This document shows positions 1 to 4,793 of a stretch of DNA of 6,750 bases, piece after piece; the stretch's first letter is position 1; the number at the start of each line of letters is the position of its first letter. The notes under the pieces are model-generated. The model saw only the letters and a list, made by a program, of their open reading frames with translations, did not search any database and was not told where the DNA came from. A program made the position numbers and the translations under genes. Location of the stretch: contig CAJOQC010000193.1 of NCBI GenBank assembly GCA_905236785.1, forward strand, positions 1-6,750, written 5' to 3'. Source of the DNA: an uncultured Selenomonadaceae bacterium (GTDB taxonomy: Bacteria > Bacillota > Negativicutes > Selenomonadales > Selenomonadaceae).

Positions 1-78
1 GCGTTTTTTCATTTCGCTGGCAAACACAGCGCCAAAGAGGCCGCTGCCAACGATCAAATAATCATAATATTTGTTCAT
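1..78 (-). CDS. glf: UDP-galactopyranose mutase, N-terminal fragment (runs off left edge)
   Basis: Twenty-six codons are visible, reading leftward from ATG at 78-76. The peptide begins MNKYYDYLIVGSGLFGAVFA and continues to a Lys-Lys-Arg at the window edge. The GSGLFG at residues 11-16 after a hydrophobic beta strand is the FAD-binding Rossmann dinucleotide motif. The 'YDYLIVGSGLFGAVFA' start closely matches the family start of UDP-galactopyranose mutase as I remember it. That enzyme is a cytosolic flavoprotein that converts UDP-galactopyranose to UDP-galactofuranose for cell-surface polysaccharides. The ATG has no good SD of its own. It overlaps the stop of a short upstream ORF (ATGA), so coupled translation is likely. 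The frame stays open upstream to a stop near 194, but that stretch has no ATG. Another FAD/NAD-binding oxidoreductase cannot be fully excluded from 26 residues. Confidence 0.82.
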   Translation of the reverse strand, partial: MNKYYDYLIVGSGLFGAVFASEMKKR

Positions 79-134
79 TGTTTCAACATTGTATTGCGAT
101 AGTTCTGATTGCCAAGTAATTTTTTTACGTTCAT
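75..134 (-). CDS. short upstream ORF (19 codons) overlapping glf start
   Basis: ATG at 134-132 is preceded by the SD-like AAGGGGAG (149-142) with a 7-nt spacer. This is the only good ribosome site near glf. The ORF reads MNVKKLLGNQNYRNTMLKQ and stops at TGA 77-75, which shares bases with the glf ATG (78-76). I do not recognise the peptide. The simplest role is to deliver ribosomes to glf by stop-start coupling. An A7 run (126-120) lies early in the ORF; one extra A there would join this start in frame to Glf. So it could also be the true glf start hidden by an indel or read through slippage. Confidence 0.45.
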   Translation of the reverse strand: MNVKKLLGNQNYRNTMLKQ

Positions 135-141
135 TGAAAAT

Positions 142-149
142 CTCCCCTT
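142..149 (-). promoter_or_regulatory. Shine-Dalgarno site feeding the upstream ORF and glf
   Basis: Read leftward this is AAGGGGAG, 7 nt before the ATG at 134. It resembles the GGGGAGG used by the symporter gene in this window. The glf ATG at 78 has nothing comparable within 20 nt, so this site probably decides initiation for both reading frames. Confidence 0.5.
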
Positions 150-185
150 GTATAATACCAAACAAAACAAAATATTCGCCTAATA

Positions 186-227
186 CGGCACTTCAATTAA
201 GATTGTCCAATTTGAATTGAAGCACCG
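186..227 (-). repeat. inverted repeat / leader hairpin nearest glf
   Basis: Arms at 227-215 and 198-186 enclose a 16-nt loop (214-199). In the leftward RNA they form a continuous 13-bp stem, CGGUGCUUCAAUU with AAUUGAAGUGCCG, including two adjacent G-U wobbles. In the rightward RNA the same two positions are C/A mismatches. This asymmetry suggests the structure works in the glf leader. There is no immediate U-tract, so it is not a standard terminator. Confidence 0.5.
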
Positions 228-245
228 AAAGCTAATGTTTCCTTT

Positions 246-270
246 ACTTTTGAGCTTACGGCTCAAAAGT
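246..270. repeat. perfect 10-bp inverted repeat hairpin
   Basis: ACTTTTGAGC (246-255) and GCTCAAAAGT (261-270) are perfect complements around a 5-nt loop (TTACG). No T-run follows on either strand, so a classic intrinsic terminator is unlikely. It lies between two other hairpins in the region predicted to be the glf leader. It could be an RNA leader element, an mRNA-stabilising stem or a DNA site for a dimeric protein. Confidence 0.5.
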
Positions 271-280
271 CATCTCATAC

Positions 281-316
281 ACTCTTCGTAAAAAAGTATA
301 TTTTTTACCGAAGAGT
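281..316. repeat. 15-bp inverted repeat with one bulge
   Basis: ACTCTTCG-TAAAAAA (281-295) pairs with TTTTTTA-(C)-CGAAGAGT (301-316), leaving the loop GTATA (296-300) and a single bulged base at 308. It is the longest stem in the intergenic region. The A6/T6 tracts sit at the loop end, not after the stem, so it does not look like an intrinsic terminator on either strand. The predicted leftward glf transcript would contain it. Confidence 0.5.
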
Positions 317-340
317 AGTACAAAAATCGATTTTGTGTCA

Positions 341-369
341 ATTTTATTATTGCGTCAGATAAAAGTCAA
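341..369 (-). promoter_or_regulatory. predicted leftward sigma-A-type promoter for glf
   Basis: Read leftward: TTGACT (369-364), a 17-bp spacer, then TAAAAT (346-341). Each box matches the consensus at five of six positions with optimal spacing. The start would be near 334, giving about a 255-nt leader before glf that contains the three hairpins. A perfect TTGACA (341-336) overlaps the -10, but I see no convincing -10 box for it. Confidence 0.5.
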
Positions 370-396
370 TCATTATCGCTATTGTCGGCTCAGATT

Positions 397-426
397 TTGT
401 AAATATGGATAAGTACGGTATAGAAT
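397..426 (+). promoter_or_regulatory. possible upstream rightward promoter for the symporter gene
   Basis: TTGTAA (397-402) is followed by TATAGA (419-424, 16-bp spacer) or TAGAAT (421-426, 18-bp spacer). It is weaker than the promoter at 454-482. If used, its RNA would start near 432 and would contain the full terminator-like hairpin at 459-504 before reaching the symporter gene, which would allow attenuation. Confidence 0.3.
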
Positions 427-453
427 GGCAAAACGGGAAATACGGTAAAATAT

Positions 454-482
454 TTGCAAAAAACAGGGCTTTAGTTTATAAT
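454..482 (+). promoter_or_regulatory. main predicted promoter of the symporter gene
   Basis: TTGCAA (454-459), a 17-bp spacer and a perfect TATAAT (477-482) predict transcription from about 489, some 30 nt before the start codon. The -10 box lies wholly in the loop of the inverted repeat 459-470/483-494. The dyad therefore flanks the melting region and could be an operator. RNA from this promoter starts inside the right arm and cannot form the hairpin. Confidence 0.6.
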
Positions 483-504
483 AGCCCTGTTTTTGTTTTT
501 TTTT
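459..504 (+). terminator. terminator-like hairpin just before the symporter RBS
   Basis: A 12-bp stem pairs 459-470 with 483-494 (AAAAACAGGGCT with AGCCCTGTTTTT) around a 12-nt loop, followed by G and nine T's (496-504). The shape is that of a rho-independent terminator for rightward RNA. The minus strand also has a T6 next to the stem, so it may work both ways. It ends only one base before the SD, so it would stop upstream transcription or act as an attenuator. Alternatively the dyad is an operator around the -10 box. Confidence 0.55.
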
Positions 505-505
505 C

Positions 506-512
506 GGGGAGG
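506..512 (+). promoter_or_regulatory. Shine-Dalgarno site of the symporter gene
   Basis: GGGGAGG lies 8 nt before ATG 521, directly after the T-run of the hairpin at 459-504. Termination and ribosome loading are thus only a few bases apart. Confidence 0.75.
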
Positions 513-520
513 CTTTATAA

Positions 521-1924
521 ATGGAATTATCGCAGTTGCTGTCCGACGTGAACAGTTTTGTCTGGGGTCCTGTAATGCTGTTCTTCTTGGTCGGTACGGG
601 CATATTTCTTACAATCAGATTAAAATTTTTGCCATGGCGCAATTTGTTTTACGCGATAAAGATGATTTTGCAGAGCAAAGAAAAGCATGAAGGGGATATT
701 TCCCCCTTTCAGTCTTTGATGACGGCGTTGTCGGCCACCGTTGGCACCGGCAATATCGTTGGCGTGGCCACGGCCATGGTCTTGGGCGGCCCGGGTGCCC
801 TTGTTTGGATGTGGATAAGCGCGGCTTTTGGTCTTTCCACCAAATACGGCGAGTCGGTTTTGGCGGTTAAGTACCGCGAAACAAACAGCGTGGGCGAAAT
901 GGCCGGCGGCCCTATGTACGCTCTGAAAAAGGGCATAAGCAACAAATTTATCGGCAGCACGCTGGCGTTTTTGTTCGCTCTCTTTGCCGTGTTGGCCTCC
1001 TTTGGCATCGGCAATATGACCCAAGCCAATTCAATCGCGGCGGCCTTTGAAAGCGGCTACGGCATACCAAATTATGTCACCGGCGCAGTTATCATGGTTT
1101 TGGCTTTGGCGATTTTAATTCGCGGCATAAGAAGCATCGGCAAGGTATCAAGCGTCATCGTGCCCAGCATGGCGATGTTCTATTTCGTGTCCGCACTCGT
1201 TGCCATCGTGGCAAATTTTGAAAATATACCCGACGGCGTGGCGGAGATGTTTCGCATGGCCTTTTCCGTCGAGGCTGTGGGCGGAGGTGTAGGCGGCTCC
1301 ATTGTCGCATCCATGCTTACCGCCATGCGTTGGGGCGTGGCTCGCGGCGTGTTCTCCAACGAGGCGGGCTTGGGGTCTGCGCCCATTGCGGCGGCGGCGG
1401 CGCGTACCGACCATGCTTCGCGGCAAGGCTACGTCAACATGACCGGCACATTCTTTGACACCATGATTATCTGCGTATTGACGGGGCTGGTCATTTCTTC
1501 CTCCGGGTGCTTGGGCGCGGTTGACATAGCCACCGGCAAGCCCGTCAGCGGGGCGCAACTTACCATTTTGGCCTTTTCCTCCGTGTTCGGCGACTGGGCA
1601 AATTTAATTGTGTCCGTGTCCTTGGCTCTTTTTGCCTTTTCGACGATTTTGGGCTGGGAGTATTACGGCGAAAAATCCTTGGAGTATCTCGTAAAAAATC
1701 GCTCCGTAATTATGAGTTATCGAATTGTTTTCAGCCTTATAACTTTTGTGGGGGCAACAACGACGCTTGAGGTGGTGTGGGACTTTTCCGACACCATGAA
1801 CGGCCTTATGGCGATACCGAACCTTATTTGCCTTTTGTGGCTCAGCAACGATATTGCAAGAGAATGTTTTGATTACGAGGAAAATGTTATCGCCGTCGAG
1901 AAACGCGGCGCAAAAAATAATTGA
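521..1924 (+). CDS. AGCS-family sodium:alanine/glycine symporter
   Basis: 467 residues, a normal family length. It is a very hydrophobic polytopic inner-membrane protein that should import alanine and/or glycine with Na+ (or H+). Recognisable family segments are SATVGTGNIVGVATA (71-85), GGPGALVWMWISAAFG (89-104, the family signature), RGVFSNEAGLGSAPIAAAAA (275-294) and LGWEYYGEKS (377-386). Several further hydrophobic spans fit the roughly ten or eleven helices of the LeuT-like fold. There is no cleavable signal peptide; the first helix is about 14-32. The ATG is preceded by GGGGAGG (506-512) with an 8-nt spacer, which fixes the start. It appears to be monocistronic, with its own promoter at 454-482 and terminator at 1933-1978. 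Family assignment is secure; the choice between alanine and glycine is not. No glycine riboswitch was recognised upstream. Confidence 0.93.
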   Translation: MELSQLLSDVNSFVWGPVMLFFLVGTGIFLTIRLKFLPWRNLFYAIKMILQSKEKHEGDISPFQSLMTALSATVGTGNIVGVATAMVLGGPGALVWMWISAAFGLSTKYGESVLAVKYRETNSVGEMAGGPMYALKKGISNKFIGSTLAFLFALFAVLASFGIGNMTQANSIAAAFESGYGIPNYVTGAVIMVLALAILIRGIRSIGKVSSVIVPSMAMFYFVSALVAIVANFENIPDGVAEMFRMAFSVEAVGGGVGGSIVASMLTAMRWGVARGVFSNEAGLGSAPIAAAAARTDHASRQGYVNMTGTFFDTMIICVLTGLVISSSGCLGAVDIATGKPVSGAQLTILAFSSVFGDWANLIVSVSLALFAFSTILGWEYYGEKSLEYLVKNRSVIMSYRIVFSLITFVGATTTLEVVWDFSDTMNGLMAIPNLICLLWLSNDIARECFDYEENVIAVEKRGAKNN

Positions 1925-1932
1925 TACTGCTA

Positions 1933-1978
1933 TCGGCGGCAACGACGCGAATTTGCAAAAAGTTGCCGCCGAATTTTT
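1933..1978 (+). terminator. rho-independent terminator after the symporter gene
   Basis: TCGGCGGCAAC (1933-1943) pairs perfectly with GTTGCCGCCGA (1962-1972), an 11-bp GC-rich stem with an 18-nt loop, followed by ATTTTTGTGTT. It begins 9 nt after the symporter stop codon and precedes the aroA promoter, so it separates the two transcription units. Confidence 0.8.
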
Positions 1979-2000
1979 GTGTTGCGCGTTTGTTCGTTGA

Positions 2001-2029
2001 TTGATTATAAAAAAGCCCTATGGTATACT
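2001..2029 (+). promoter_or_regulatory. extended -10 promoter for aroA-cmk-plsC
   Basis: TTGATT (2001-2006), a 17-bp spacer and TATACT (2024-2029), with the extended -10 TG at 2021-2022. Transcription would start near 2036. This rules out the ATG at 2020 as an aroA start, because it lies inside the promoter, and makes the ATG at 2035 unlikely. Confidence 0.65.
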
Positions 2030-2073
2030 TTGGAATGTTGAAATTTTCCTTGACTGCAGGGTTGGTGAAACAG

Positions 2074-3384
2074 ATGAACAGAAAAATAATGCCGATTGAA
2101 AATTTCTGCGGCGAAATAAAAATCCCCGGCGACAAGTCCGTGTCCCACCGGGGGGTGATGCTTGCCGCCCTTGGCGATAAACCCGTAAGAATAACCAATT
2201 TTTTGCCCGGCGCGGATTGCCTTTCCACAGCGGCGGCCATGAAAGCCGCAGGGGCGAAGGTTGAATTTGACGGAACGACTTCACTCATCGTCACGGGTAA
2301 TGGGTTTAACGGCTTAAAAGAGCCGACAAACGTCATCGACGCCGGCAATTCCGGCACGACTTTGCGGTTGTTGATGGGGCTTTTTGCGGCGCAGAATTTC
2401 TTTGTGGCCTTCGCGGGCGACGAATCCTTGACCAAACGCCCCATGGCGCGGGTGATAAAACCGCTTTCGGCCATGGGCGCAAAAATATTTGCCCGCGCCA
2501 ACAACAAATTTTTGCCCGTGGCAATTACCCCCCCCGGTCAAAAACTTCGGGGCATTACCTACGAAAGCCCCGTTGCCAGCGCACAGGTAAAGTCGGCGAT
2601 ACTTTTGGCGGGGCTGTTCGCCGAAGGGAAAACAACAATCGTCGAGCCGTACCGCTCCAGGGATCATACGGAACGGATGCTTGCCTCCTGCGGCGTAAAG
2701 ACGGAGCAAAGCGGCAACAGCATTTCTGTTACGCCTCCGGTTGCAGATGAATTTTCGCCGCCCGATTTAATCGAAGTACCCGGCGACATCAGTTCGGCGG
2801 CGTATTGGCTCGTTGCCGCATCGATTATAAAGGGCAGTCATGTGACGCTGAAAAACGTGGGCATAAACCCCACCCGAACGGGAATAATCGACGTGCTTAA
2901 TAATATGGGCGCAAACATAAACATAAAAAACCGTCGGACAAGCGGCGGCGAAATTATGGCGGATATTGAAACAACCACGGCGAAACTTCGCGGTGCGACC
3001 TTCGGCGGCGATATGATACCCAGACTTATCGACGAAATTCCGATTATCGCGGCGGCGGCTCTCTTTGCCGAGGGCGAAACCGTAATAAAGGATGCGGGGG
3101 AGTTGCGGGTAAAAGAAACCGACCGTATAAAGGCCATAACCGACGAGTTTAACAAAATATCCCCCGGCGCGGTGAAAAGCGAGGGCGATACGCTGATAAT
3201 ACAGGGCAATTTGCCCAAAGCGTTTGCCAAAGTAAAATCCTTTGGCGATCACCGCATGGCCATGTCCCTTGCCGTGGCGGCGGCAGCGGCCAAGGGCGCG
3301 GAGATTGAAGACGCCGACTGCGTGAATATTTCCTACCCTGAGTTTTATGAAACAATAATTAACGAGAGGACGATTATACAATGA
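2074..3384 (+). CDS. aroA: 3-phosphoshikimate 1-carboxyvinyltransferase (EPSP synthase)
   Basis: 436 residues from ATG 2074. This cytosolic enzyme joins shikimate-3-phosphate and phosphoenolpyruvate in the sixth shikimate step. Conserved blocks in order: GDKSVSHR (19-26, substrate-binding Lys/Ser/Arg), DAGNSGTTLRLLMG (89-102), SAQVK (169-173), RDHTE (196-200), NPTR (265-268), IDEIP (309-313, including the catalytic-region Asp), LRVKETDRI (324-332) and GDHRMAM (391-397). GDKS, SAQVK, RDHTE and NPTR together are the class II EPSPS signature. Start choice: the ORF opens at 2020, but that codon lies in the promoter. ATG 2074 has GGTGA (2064-2068) at 5-nt spacing and gives the usual family N-terminus; ATG 2089 is a less likely alternative. 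Its stop overlaps the cmk start as ATGA. No key residue is missing. Confidence 0.95.
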   Translation: MNRKIMPIENFCGEIKIPGDKSVSHRGVMLAALGDKPVRITNFLPGADCLSTAAAMKAAGAKVEFDGTTSLIVTGNGFNGLKEPTNVIDAGNSGTTLRLLMGLFAAQNFFVAFAGDESLTKRPMARVIKPLSAMGAKIFARANNKFLPVAITPPGQKLRGITYESPVASAQVKSAILLAGLFAEGKTTIVEPYRSRDHTERMLASCGVKTEQSGNSISVTPPVADEFSPPDLIEVPGDISSAAYWLVAASIIKGSHVTLKNVGINPTRTGIIDVLNNMGANINIKNRRTSGGEIMADIETTTAKLRGATFGGDMIPRLIDEIPIIAAAALFAEGETVIKDAGELRVKETDRIKAITDEFNKISPGAVKSEGDTLIIQGNLPKAFAKVKSFGDHRMAMSLAVAAAAAKGAEIEDADCVNISYPEFYETIINERTIIQ

Positions 3385-4037
3385 AGAAAGTAGTAGCCGT
3401 GGACGGTCCTGCTGGGGCGGGCAAAAGCACCGTTGCCAAGATTGTCGCCGACAAAATGGGCTATACCTACATAGACACCGGCGCAATGTATCGGGCGGTG
3501 GCGTACAAAACGTTGCAAATGAAGAAGAATGTTACCGACGAATTGATATTAAAAGCCGCCGCCGACATTGACATAACTTTGCGTTATGAAAACGGCGCAA
3601 CAAGGGTTTTTGAAGGCGGCGCGGAAATAACCGACAAAATTCGCACTCCCGAAATAAACGCCATTGTTTCGCAGGTGGCTAAACTTGGCGCGGTACGGGA
3701 TAAAATGACAGGGTTGCAACGGAAAATGGCGCAGAGCGACGCGGTTATAATGGACGGCCGCGACATCGGCACGGTGGTTTTGCCTCGGGCGGACTTAAAA
3801 ATTTTCCTCGTGGCCTCGGTGGAGGAGCGCGCCAAACGCCGCCACAAAGAGCTGACGGAAAAGGGGCATGATGTTTCCTTTGAGGAAATTAAAAAAAGTA
3901 TCGAAAACCGCGACAAAACGGACAGCGAGCGGGAAATCGCCCCGCTAAAACAGGCCGACGACGCGATTTTGCTCGATACGACGGGGCTTACCATAGAAGA
4001 AGTCACGGCAAAAATAATCGAACTTTGTCAAGGGTGA
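3381..4037 (+). CDS. cmk: (d)CMP kinase (cytidylate kinase)
   Basis: 218 residues, standard for the bacterial enzyme, which phosphorylates CMP and dCMP with ATP in the cytosol. The P-loop GPAGAGKST is at 9-17. DTGAMYRA (32-39), RTPEINAIVSQVAK (88-101) and MDGRDIGTVVLP (124-135) are the CMP-binding segments typical of this family. RAKRRHKEL (about 150-158) and NRDKTDSERE (166-175) supply lid and substrate arginines and the Asp. The ATG shares four bases with the aroA stop (ATGA), with GAGAGGA at 3364-3370 upstream, so translation is probably coupled to aroA. Its stop codon lies in the AAGGGTGA that serves as the plsC SD. Nothing unusual was seen. Confidence 0.97.
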   Translation: MKKVVAVDGPAGAGKSTVAKIVADKMGYTYIDTGAMYRAVAYKTLQMKKNVTDELILKAAADIDITLRYENGATRVFEGGAEITDKIRTPEINAIVSQVAKLGAVRDKMTGLQRKMAQSDAVIMDGRDIGTVVLPRADLKIFLVASVEERAKRRHKELTEKGHDVSFEEIKKSIENRDKTDSEREIAPLKQADDAILLDTTGLTIEEVTAKIIELCQG

Positions 4038-4041
4038 AATC

Positions 4042-4641
4042 ATGCTTTATTCGTTGTTGCAGGTAATTTTTTGCGCCTTCTTCAAAATTTTCTTCCGCGC
4101 CGAAATAACGGGGCGGGAGAATATCCCCCCCGAAGGCGCGGTGATAATAGCAGCCAACCACATGAGCAACTGGGATCCGCCCTTTTTGGCTTGCTTCTTG
4201 TCGCGAAGCGTCAGCTACATGGCCAAGGAAGAACTTTTTGAAAACCCGATTTTCGGCGCGGCAATACGAAATTGCCATGCCTTCCCGATTAAACGGGGCG
4301 CGGCGGACAGGGGCGCAATTAAAACCGCCGTCGCGGTGTTAAAGGAAAATCATTGTTTGGGGCTGTTCCCCGAAGGCACAAGAAGCCGCACCGGGGAAAT
4401 AAAAAAAGCCGAGGCGGGAGTGGGGCTTATCGCCGCCATGACCGGAGCGGCGGTGATACCCGCCGCCATTGTCGGCACGGGAAAAATTTTTTCCAAAGGG
4501 GAATTGTTCCCCAAGTTAAAACTTATTTACGGCAAGCCCATTGCTTTTAAGGGCAACCGCAAAGACAAGCAAGCCTTGGCGGACTTTTCCCAAAAAATAA
4601 TGGACGAAATAGCCGTCATGAAAAAATCGGCGGAAGAATAA
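4042..4641 (+). CDS. plsC: 1-acyl-sn-glycerol-3-phosphate acyltransferase
   Basis: 199 residues, a short but normal Firmicute form. It should acylate lysophosphatidic acid to phosphatidic acid at the cytoplasmic membrane. All four acyltransferase motifs are present: NHMSNWD (39-45, the catalytic His40-x4-Asp45 pair), FPIKRGAADRGAI (81-93), GLFPEGTRSR (107-116, with the glycerol-phosphate-binding EGTRS) and VIPAAI (138-143). Residues 1-19 are hydrophobic and may anchor the protein to the membrane. The start is 4 nt after the cmk stop, with SD AGGGTGA spanning the end of cmk, which indicates coupling. It is the last gene of the first transcription unit before the weak terminator and the ispH promoter. 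A different acyl acceptor within the PlsC superfamily is possible but less likely in this gene order. Confidence 0.93.
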   Translation: MLYSLLQVIFCAFFKIFFRAEITGRENIPPEGAVIIAANHMSNWDPPFLACFLSRSVSYMAKEELFENPIFGAAIRNCHAFPIKRGAADRGAIKTAVAVLKENHCLGLFPEGTRSRTGEIKKAEAGVGLIAAMTGAAVIPAAIVGTGKIFSKGELFPKLKLIYGKPIAFKGNRKDKQALADFSQKIMDEIAVMKKSAEE

Positions 4642-4679
4642 CAAAAAAGCCGCAAAAACTGCTTTTTTTGAAAATTTTT
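4642..4679 (+). terminator. weak A/T-rich hairpin with T-runs after plsC
   Basis: AAAAAAGC (4643-4650) pairs with GCTTTTTT (4661-4668) around a 10-nt loop, and a second T-run follows at 4675-4679. Only two G-C pairs support the stem, so termination would be partial. Some read-through into ispH-rpsA is likely. Confidence 0.4.
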
Positions 4680-4681
4680 GT

Positions 4682-4710
4682 TTGCCACGATAAAACAATT
4701 TTGCTATAAT
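4682..4710 (+). promoter_or_regulatory. strong predicted promoter for ispH-rpsA
   Basis: TTGCCA (4682-4687), a 17-bp spacer and a perfect TATAAT (4705-4710), with the extended -10 TG at 4702-4703. This is the best promoter match in the window. Transcription should start near 4717, giving a leader of about 77 nt before ispH. A strong promoter fits the high demand for ribosomal protein S1. Confidence 0.75.
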
Positions 4711-4720
4711 AACCCCGTCA

Positions 4721-4769
4721 TGTTTCGACTTTGCATAATCCTTGCGGCATTGCCGCCCTTGGCGAAACA
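4721..4769 (+). promoter_or_regulatory. folded 5' leader of ispH-rpsA
   Basis: An outer 7-bp stem pairs TGTTTCG (4721-4727) with CGAAACA (4763-4769) and encloses a GC hairpin, GCGGC (4744-4748) with GCCGC (4752-4756). The structure begins a few bases after the predicted start of transcription. I do not recognise a known riboswitch or protein-binding leader. It could stabilise the mRNA or regulate the operon; it could also be fortuitous. Confidence 0.35.
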
Positions 4770-4793
4770 AATTTCAATATTAACGGTGATTTA

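Noticed and set aside
134..156. Plus-strand TTGAAA and TATAAT as a rightward promoter
   Set aside because: The spacer is only 11 bp and no rightward gene begins for over 350 bp.
246..316. Paired hairpins as intrinsic terminators or CRISPR repeats
   Set aside because: Neither has a T-run after the stem, and the arms differ in sequence with no regular repeat-spacer pattern.
313..341. Perfect leftward TTGACA (341-336) as the main glf -35 box
   Set aside because: At 15-18 bp spacing the best -10 candidates match only about three of six positions; TTGACT-17-TAAAAT just upstream is better.
340..520. Possible glycine riboswitch before the symporter gene
   Set aside because: AGCS symporters often have one, but the conserved glycine aptamer cores are not visible here and the space from the likely transcription start is too short.
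379..642. Minus-strand ORF of 87 codons across the symporter promoter
   Set aside because: It covers promoter, hairpin and RBS sequence and the antisense of the symporter start, has a low-complexity composition and matches nothing I recognise.
1148..1558. Long antisense ORFs within the symporter, aroA, ispH and rpsA genes
   Set aside because: Their His/Arg/Gly-rich translations are typical shadows of GC-rich third positions in real genes; none has a convincing RBS or domain.
2020..2073. aroA start at ATG 2020 or 2035
   Set aside because: ATG 2020 lies in the predicted -10 region and ATG 2035 lies at the transcription start; ATG 2074 has an SD and the canonical N-terminus.
4731..4793. ispH start at TTG 4731
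   Set aside because: The 21 extra residues do not resemble IspH and fall in the folded leader; ATG 4794 has GGTGA upstream and the family-typical start.
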